Made by a program: the position numbers and the translations under genes | Shown: positions 20,597 to 25,434 of the stretch, piece by piece | Position numbering within the stretch: the stretch's first letter is position 1 | Layout of the letters: each line of letters starts with the position of its first letter | Assembly: GCA_021464525.1 (NCBI GenBank) | Contig: JADRCO010000855.1 | Coordinates: 1-25,434 of the forward strand | Reading direction: 5' to 3' | Length of the DNA stretch: 25,434 nucleotides | Origin: Rhizophagus sp. LPA8_4_AMF | Taxonomy: Eukaryota; Glomeromycota; Glomeromycetes; Glomerales; Glomeraceae | Notes under the pieces: model-generated | Told to the model about the DNA's origin: nothing | Database searches by the model: none | What the model saw: only the letters and a program-made list of their open reading frames with translations

Positions 20597-20859
20597 GAAT
20601 TTACGGATAAAGAATTTATTGATGCGGCAAGTCTCATCAAAAGTATATTATTTCCTACGGAATTCTCCAGGTATTCGCACACAGTGGAATTTATATACCA
20701 AATAGTAAGTAGAATGAAAACGTTTATCTCTATGGCGAATCATATGAGATCCTTCGTAGTCTTAGTCCATTAAGATGTAGAAACTATTCGTCAAATAATG
20801 AAATATTAAAGAGGCATATTGTGTTTTCTAAGATGTGTTACCGAAGAAGCATTATCTAA
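20597..20859 (+). pseudogene. Unidentified coding-like fragments beside the hAT element
   Basis: Two plus-strand fragments look protein-coding: 20597-20670 (FTDKEFIDAASLIKSILF and on, ending at a CAG/GTATTC donor-like site) and 20713-20859 (49 codons, includes YLYGESYEILRSLSPL, ending TAA). They do not join in phase with the obvious splice sites. The strip between the two transposons (17990-18164) also holds short protein-like pieces (NLEQLSDKEKEW). The transposons may have landed in an old gene. Family unknown. Confidence 0.25.
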
Positions 20860-22312
20860 CTCATTTGTTTCTCTCATCATATAAGGCCATAAGTTCTCGC
20901 CACGAAACGCTCGCAGTTTATAACGCAATAATAGTGAGCGAAAGTCCACACATTAACCGCATAATATCAACTGGCCTGATTGCACTCTGCAAGATACACA
21001 GACATACAAGCGTTGTGGGAAGATGGTAGACATGTTTTGTTCATCCGCAGAAGTAGTTCTTAGTACTGAAAAGCAATATTTTGATGATCGAAAGAGAGAT
21101 AGTTCATATTCTACTGAAGAAAAAAAAATCAGTGGTGAGATCCGACAACATCCATGTAATAATAAGGTATCAATAATGCGAGCATCGGAAATTATTTAGT
21201 AACCGAAGACAAAGACATGCGTACTCGACGTACTCGACTATTGGATAAAAATGGACATATATTATTCGAATCAAAGATATACACAAGGGCGGACATTTGG
21301 TAATTAAAACAGAGGACATATGTGATCTTCGATTGTATTGGATGATTCGAACCAGTTATCGAAAACAGGAGATGAGAGTACATTAGTAAATATTATTTGT
21401 CTCTATACTCTATGAGTTAGTAGCTTCTCTTTACTTCGTAGCTCCGCTAGAGTTCCTTCGGAATAGCTAGTTCCACTGAAACCACCGAATGTGCAATGTT
21501 CAAGTAAATAATTCATAAACAAAATGTATACGGAAAGGAAGAAAATTAGTCCACGAAATAGACCTTCCGAAGAAAGTGAAGGGTGGAATCTAATGGAATA
21601 TGCTTCACGTACCTTTTTATTGGTAACTAGCTAGTTCGTATAGGTTTCACCATTACCGTTAGCTCTCGAAAGTTGTTACCGTTATCAAACTCTTCCATTT
21701 ATCACTAAAACGCTTGAATATGACAGGTGATTATTATTTGTATGTTACCAGACATATTGTTATATTATTTGGTCTAGTTCGTTAACAAAAAAGAACATAC
21801 TTATTTAACTTTAGAAATCGGACTTGTGTGATCTGTGTGATCTGAGGGTCACGGTCTCGTTGTTTTCAAGGTTACACGATGCGCAGACATACACATGACC
21901 TTTAATATTAGAAGTAATTACTGTATTCAGATGTTAGAGCCGCTACTACGACGTCCTTTTACTGATAATACAGATTAATGATCTACCTTTAATCAGCTAA
22001 TCAATGACATACATCATTGATAGGGATTTGGTCAACAGAAAGTTCTTATCAGGCAGTTGGTGTTTCTGTAATCAAGAAAAACTTCGAAACACATGTATCG
22101 TAACCCACTAGTTATTACTATGATCTACTGCATGCAATTAATGCGTTAGAAGTGTTTGGGAAAAAAATTAGACATGAATTGAGCCACAGGGTACAAACAA
22201 CTAGACTATTATGTATAATGTAATTTATGATGTTTGCTTTCAAAACACGATAGAATTTTTGTAAAGTAACTTTATTGATAACATTTTTACAAATAAATAC
22301 AACGCAAGCTTT
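20860..22312. other. Stretch without a recognisable gene
   Basis: Less AT-extreme than the left half of the window, with short frames only. A 64-codon plus frame (20835-21029) and the segment 21024-21200 look mildly coding but carry no motif and do not splice convincingly. Probably decayed sequence. Confidence 0.4.
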
Positions 22313-22958
22313 CTATTCTGGTTGATTATTAGTGGAACTGGCTAAAGCCACATTAATGTCATTTGCATCACTGATCGATAATTACAAAGTGAATAAGTTA
22401 GTGTCCCGAATTATTAACATTCATCCTATTGATAAGTTTTGTAAATATGTTCTCATTTCTCACCACAAAATATTGAGAGATAGTTTCTTGAGGGAAGGAT
22501 TCTACTGTTTCACTTAATAATTCAGCCTGTTCTTTAGGAGTGGGATTATTATTTAACTATAAATATATGCTCATCGCACAATTACTTTTTCGCTACCTTT
22601 TAGCTCACTATATAAGCAAACGATTTCGTAGGACACGTACATGTCATAAAGATACTTTAAAACGAAAAAGGATATTTCTGAATTTATGCAGTTTCTTCTA
22701 TATTTTGATAAATCGAAAGACCCGTTCTTAGCAATGATACCGTATTTATGGTTCAATTTTCATTTCACCCTTTTCCACGAAACGTAAATAGGAGATGGTA
22801 ATATCTTGAGGAAGATCCAGCGAGAAAGTAAATTTTATTGTTCATATTTGGTAACACTGCTATTTTTTTCACACATGAATATGCATTGATTGTCCAGTGA
22901 AAAATTTACTTAACTGTCGCAGTAGCTTTTTGTTATTGTCCGAAGCGTTAGCGTAGAA
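22313..22958 (-). pseudogene. Decayed gene with protein-like fragments separated by stops
   Basis: Minus-strand fragments in order: 22869-22958 (30 codons, after a TAAATAG acceptor; NNKKLLRQLSKFFTGQ), 22746-22841 (FTFSLDLPQDITISYLRFVE), 22398-22556 (53 codons, after a TTTATAG acceptor; PTPKEQAELLSETVESFPQE) and 22313-22370 (NDINVALASSTNNQ, ending TAG). The first three share a single reading frame; between them stops are TGA, TAG and TAA, codons that C-to-T change makes from CGA, CAG and CAA. The last piece is in another frame. A 69-codon frame at 22910-23119 could be its 5' part or chance. Family not recognised. It could also be a multi-exon gene I have failed to splice. Confidence 0.35.
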
Positions 22959-23159
22959 CTATTTACCGTACTGAAACTAGCAAAATTTGTTTTAACCCAT
23001 GCTTTTGTTCCTGTCACAATCGACAATTTTATAACACTACCTATATGACCCCTGAAATATACCAAATAAATATATGAAACGTAGATCACGTAACACGAAG
23101 GACTTAAACTGGTTTCCATTTCCCTAGTATAGAAACACTTCGTATCTAACCTAGAGATA

Positions 23160-23918
23160 ATGGCGAAATGGTCATTAAGTTCTGACTTCTCTACTGTACA
23201 TAATCCTTCTTCCGTATGGTCTTATGGTTCAAAGCCTGCCGGTTATCATGTAACCGGAATGCTCAACTTATTTACACATTTAGATCTGGAACCAGAATAC
23301 CATAGTGGAATGGTCGCTTGGTTTGGGAGTGATACCACATGGTTTACTCTCTGGCTAGGTGTCTATTATAACCCAAAGCCAACAGACGTTATCCTCCCTG
23401 GTCCTACAACATATACTGCTAACAGTGTGGCCTTGCATCCAGGCAACGATGGTAGATTCTCTGTCGCGAGATTTACTGCACCGAAGGAAGGAAATTATTC
23501 CATAAGCGCAACTTTTACACACATCACTGATAATGTATGTGTACAACATACAGGAGCTTATATAGTATATAATAACCAAATGACGCTTTGGGAAATAGGC
23601 CTAGCCGGTTCAGGAGATTCGAAATCATTCAAAACAACTGATAGCGGAATTACTGTTAGAGCAAATGAACCTATCGATTTCATTGTAGGCGTTGGTCTAG
23701 ATAATGTCTACGACTGTGACATAACTTCTGTTCGTGTGGATATTCATTTATTGGATACATTGGAAGAAAATCAACCAGGATTTTCCATAATTACTGGATC
23801 AATTGGATTAATTGGATTTGTACTGGGTATCATTATTAGCGCTATTCTGTTTCATGTCTATTACCGATATCGTGATAATAGACGAAATGCTAATGTCGGT
23901 TATCAGGTTATCAACTAA
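23160..23918 (+). CDS. Membrane-anchored protein with a bacterial-style WSYG/HPG beta domain, 252 aa
   Basis: Single exon, ATG at 23160; the frame is closed by TAG 27 bases upstream, so this is the first Met. Residues 4-200 resemble a beta-sandwich domain seen in bacterial secreted proteins: an opening DFS...NP..VWSYG (9-23), ALHPG (91-95), RFTAPKEGNYSIS (104-116) and a late FIVGVGLDN (174-182). From memory, the bacterial versions carry HPG..G..SV.R.TAP..G.Y. The function is unknown; carbohydrate binding is plausible. Residues about 209-235 form one strong membrane helix, followed by a basic tail (RYRDNRR). No N-terminal signal peptide is seen, so it is either tail-anchored or missing an upstream exon. 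Only two Cys lie in the domain (C127, C186). GC is visibly higher than in neighbouring genes. The intronless structure and domain type suggest acquisition from bacteria; this is inference. Confidence 0.8.
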   Translation: MAKWSLSSDFSTVHNPSSVWSYGSKPAGYHVTGMLNLFTHLDLEPEYHSGMVAWFGSDTTWFTLWLGVYYNPKPTDVILPGPTTYTANSVALHPGNDGRFSVARFTAPKEGNYSISATFTHITDNVCVQHTGAYIVYNNQMTLWEIGLAGSGDSKSFKTTDSGITVRANEPIDFIVGVGLDNVYDCDITSVRVDIHLLDTLEENQPGFSIITGSIGLIGFVLGIIISAILFHVYYRYRDNRRNANVGYQVIN

Positions 23919-24679
23919 GTGTGAATTAAGATGATTTCTTTTCGTTTATTTATTTATTTTTTATGAAAATCGAGTCAAAATTATAGTACACATTTTATTA
24001 AAAATTAGTTAATTGATTTGTATTATAGTATAATGGAAATTTCTAAATGTATTTATACGGCTAAAAAATAAAGTATTATTAGAAATATAATATAAAAAAA
24101 TTATTTAATACAATACTAAAGAAATTATATACCACAATAAACTCTAAATTACGTGTAAAAAATGGGTGATCATACGTTTTCGCTTAAGCCTACATTATTC
24201 TGATAGTTTGGTACAAGTTATTTACCTCGCAGAAATGTTAATTGAACTCCACTCATCAAATATTTGAATATCCCTGATTGACATATCATACACCCTGTTT
24301 ATAAATTATCATTGATATCGCTAATCTTTAGTTGATCAGGTTGGATTTTAATTGTGTATATGTAATCATTTGAGACGAATCGTATTATCTTGCGACAAAC
24401 CTAGTATTAGAAAAACCATTCACAGTCTTAGAACGTGATCATATGTATATTTGACTACATTATTAAATTTTTTTAAAACCCTGTCCTATTAATAATTGCC
24501 GAAGCCGAATTAACAAATGCTAATCTTTATTTATAATACGTGAAAACATACGCTAAAAAGATATTACGAAAAATACAGGGACACATATTACATTTGTTGA
24601 AAGTGTGCGGCCGCTTGTCACCCCAGAACCCGCTAATCCAATTCTTAAAATCAATTGTTAACAATTTCTGATGAACTAA
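23919..24679. other. 3' flank and gene-free interval
   Basis: The 3' flank of the WSYG gene, including its likely poly(A) signal. Further right there is no supported gene; a short GC-rich patch with a GCGGCCGC word (24607-24614) stands out from the AT-rich surroundings. Confidence 0.5.
24067..24072 (+). promoter_or_regulatory. Candidate poly(A) signal of the WSYG gene
   Basis: AATAAA, about 150 bp after the stop codon, in an A/T-rich 3' flank. Canonical hexamer; usage not testable here. Confidence 0.5.
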
Positions 24680-24936
24680 GAAATTTTGGAGGTCGATAAA
24701 TATTACGATAACGGGTAAATGAATATTATATTAGATAACAATTATTTTTACTAATTTCCAGGTACGCAAAGGATGGTAGTTTAAGAGAATATTTAAAGAA
24801 TAATTTTGGTTCATTGGAGTGGAGAGACAAGTTGTATATTTTACAAAGGATTGCAGATGGTCTCAATTATATTCATGAAAATAATAATTTTTATCAAATA
24901 AATTATTATAATCAAAATAAAAATAGCGATAGATAA
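24680..24936 (+). pseudogene. Truncated protein-kinase fragment
   Basis: The exon-like segment 24762-24936, after the acceptor TTTCCAG, reads YAKDGSLREYLKNN, then SLEWRDKLYILQRIADGLNY and IHENNN. This is the hinge-to-alphaE part of the kinase domain of the expanded kinases of these fungi. It should continue into the HRD catalytic loop, but runs into unrelated Asn/Tyr-rich codons and TAA at 24934-24936. Upstream, 24680-24714 (EILEVDKYYDN) resembles the alphaC helix and splices in phase over a 47-nt intron (GTAAAT...CCAG), but the strands between alphaC and hinge are missing. There is no glycine loop, HRD or DFG, so it cannot be an active kinase. Confidence 0.75.
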
Positions 24937-25434
24937 CATATTTGTATAAATTCGACATTATTAAATGTTTAAACGTTAATATTTCTTATATTATATACTT
25001 CAAATACATAAAGAGCGTGATGTATTAAACTTTAATGTTTTTTGCTAAAGTTTAATTAAACGTTCATTAATGAATGAAGGTATTACATTTATTTGTTAGG
25101 CTAAAAAATCAATAAAAAGAATTTTTAAATATTTTAAAAAATCTCATGTTAACAAATGATTGGTCATAAATGATAAATTTTTGAACAATGATTACACATT
25201 TGCAAATGTTATTCAAGATAATAATTGACAATCCAAAAGAAAAAGATAATAAAATTTCATCTTCTTGTTCAAAGTATAACGATATTGACAAAGAATTGAA
25301 TAAACTACAGTTTTAAAATCATTCATATTGATGATTAACTCTTCGTTATCGCTACAAATCAAAGATCTTACCATCTTAAATTGTTAGAGTTTGAAAAATC
25401 GATTATCAATTTTAAATTCAATTTTTTTTTAGAT
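24937..25434. other. AT-rich end of the window
   Basis: Mostly non-coding A/T-rich sequence, with the short 25188-25316 coding-like tail. The window ends in a pyrimidine run plus TAG (about 25422-25432), which looks like a splice acceptor of a gene continuing outside. Confidence 0.4.
25188..25316 (+). pseudogene. Short unidentified coding-like fragment (42 codons)
   Basis: An ATG-to-TAA frame whose second half has a natural-looking composition (DNPKEKDNKISSSCSKYNDI, then DKELNKLQ). It could be the C-terminal tail of the nearby truncated kinase, since such tails often end in an ELNKL-like helix, but nothing links them. Confidence is low. Confidence 0.25.

Noticed and set aside
22971-23119. 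A secure first exon starting METSLSPS for the minus-strand remnants
   Set aside because: I could not splice it in phase to the downstream fragments, so it is mentioned only as a possibility.
24607-24614. GCGGCCGC (NotI) word as a sign of vector contamination
   Set aside because: No vector or adaptor sequence surrounds it; an isolated GC-rich patch is more likely natural.

Overview
The window is AT-rich eukaryotic DNA with short (65-90 nt) GT-AG introns, degraded kinase-type exons, a large Asn/Lys/Ile-rich MACPF-like protein and abundant DNA transposons. Together these point to an arbuscular mycorrhizal fungus (Glomeromycotina, Rhizophagus-like). That assignment is inference from style and gene families; no marker gene is present. 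I see no rRNA, tRNA or CRISPR.

Layout. 1-82: probable end of a transposon lying mostly outside the window. 83-3.8 kb: AT-rich DNA with a decayed multi-exon gene on the minus strand (about 1.94-3.79 kb). 3.8-7.4 kb: gene-free, with a 136-bp foldback element, two TA/TATG microsatellites and small hairpins. 7453-9471: an intact, intronless 672-aa MACPF-like protein. 9.5-11.5 kb: a possible small coiled-coil gene (minus).

11532-17980: a complete 6.45-kb Mutator-like element (MULE) with a 9-bp target duplication and TIRs. It carries a transposase gene that I could splice by hand from 14 phase-consistent exons into one open frame of 805 codons. Its left end holds a 22-bp-period array of palindromic sites. 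Its right end carries a duplicated 330-bp block and tandem 61-bp TIR units. 18173-20545: a hAT element, 183 bp beyond the second copy of the MULE target duplication, with an 8-bp target duplication and a two-exon transposase broken by one TGA.

20.5-23.1 kb: remnants of unidentified genes, including a minus-strand set of protein-like fragments separated by stops. 23160-23918: an intact single-exon gene for a 252-aa protein with a bacterial-style WSYG/HPG beta domain and one C-terminal membrane helix. 24.6-25.4 kb: a truncated protein-kinase fragment and a short unidentified coding-like tail.

The most notable items are the apparently intact intron-rich MULE with its unusual termini, the WSYG membrane protein and the foldback element. 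Several broken genes have TGA where a CpG C-to-T change from CGA would explain it.
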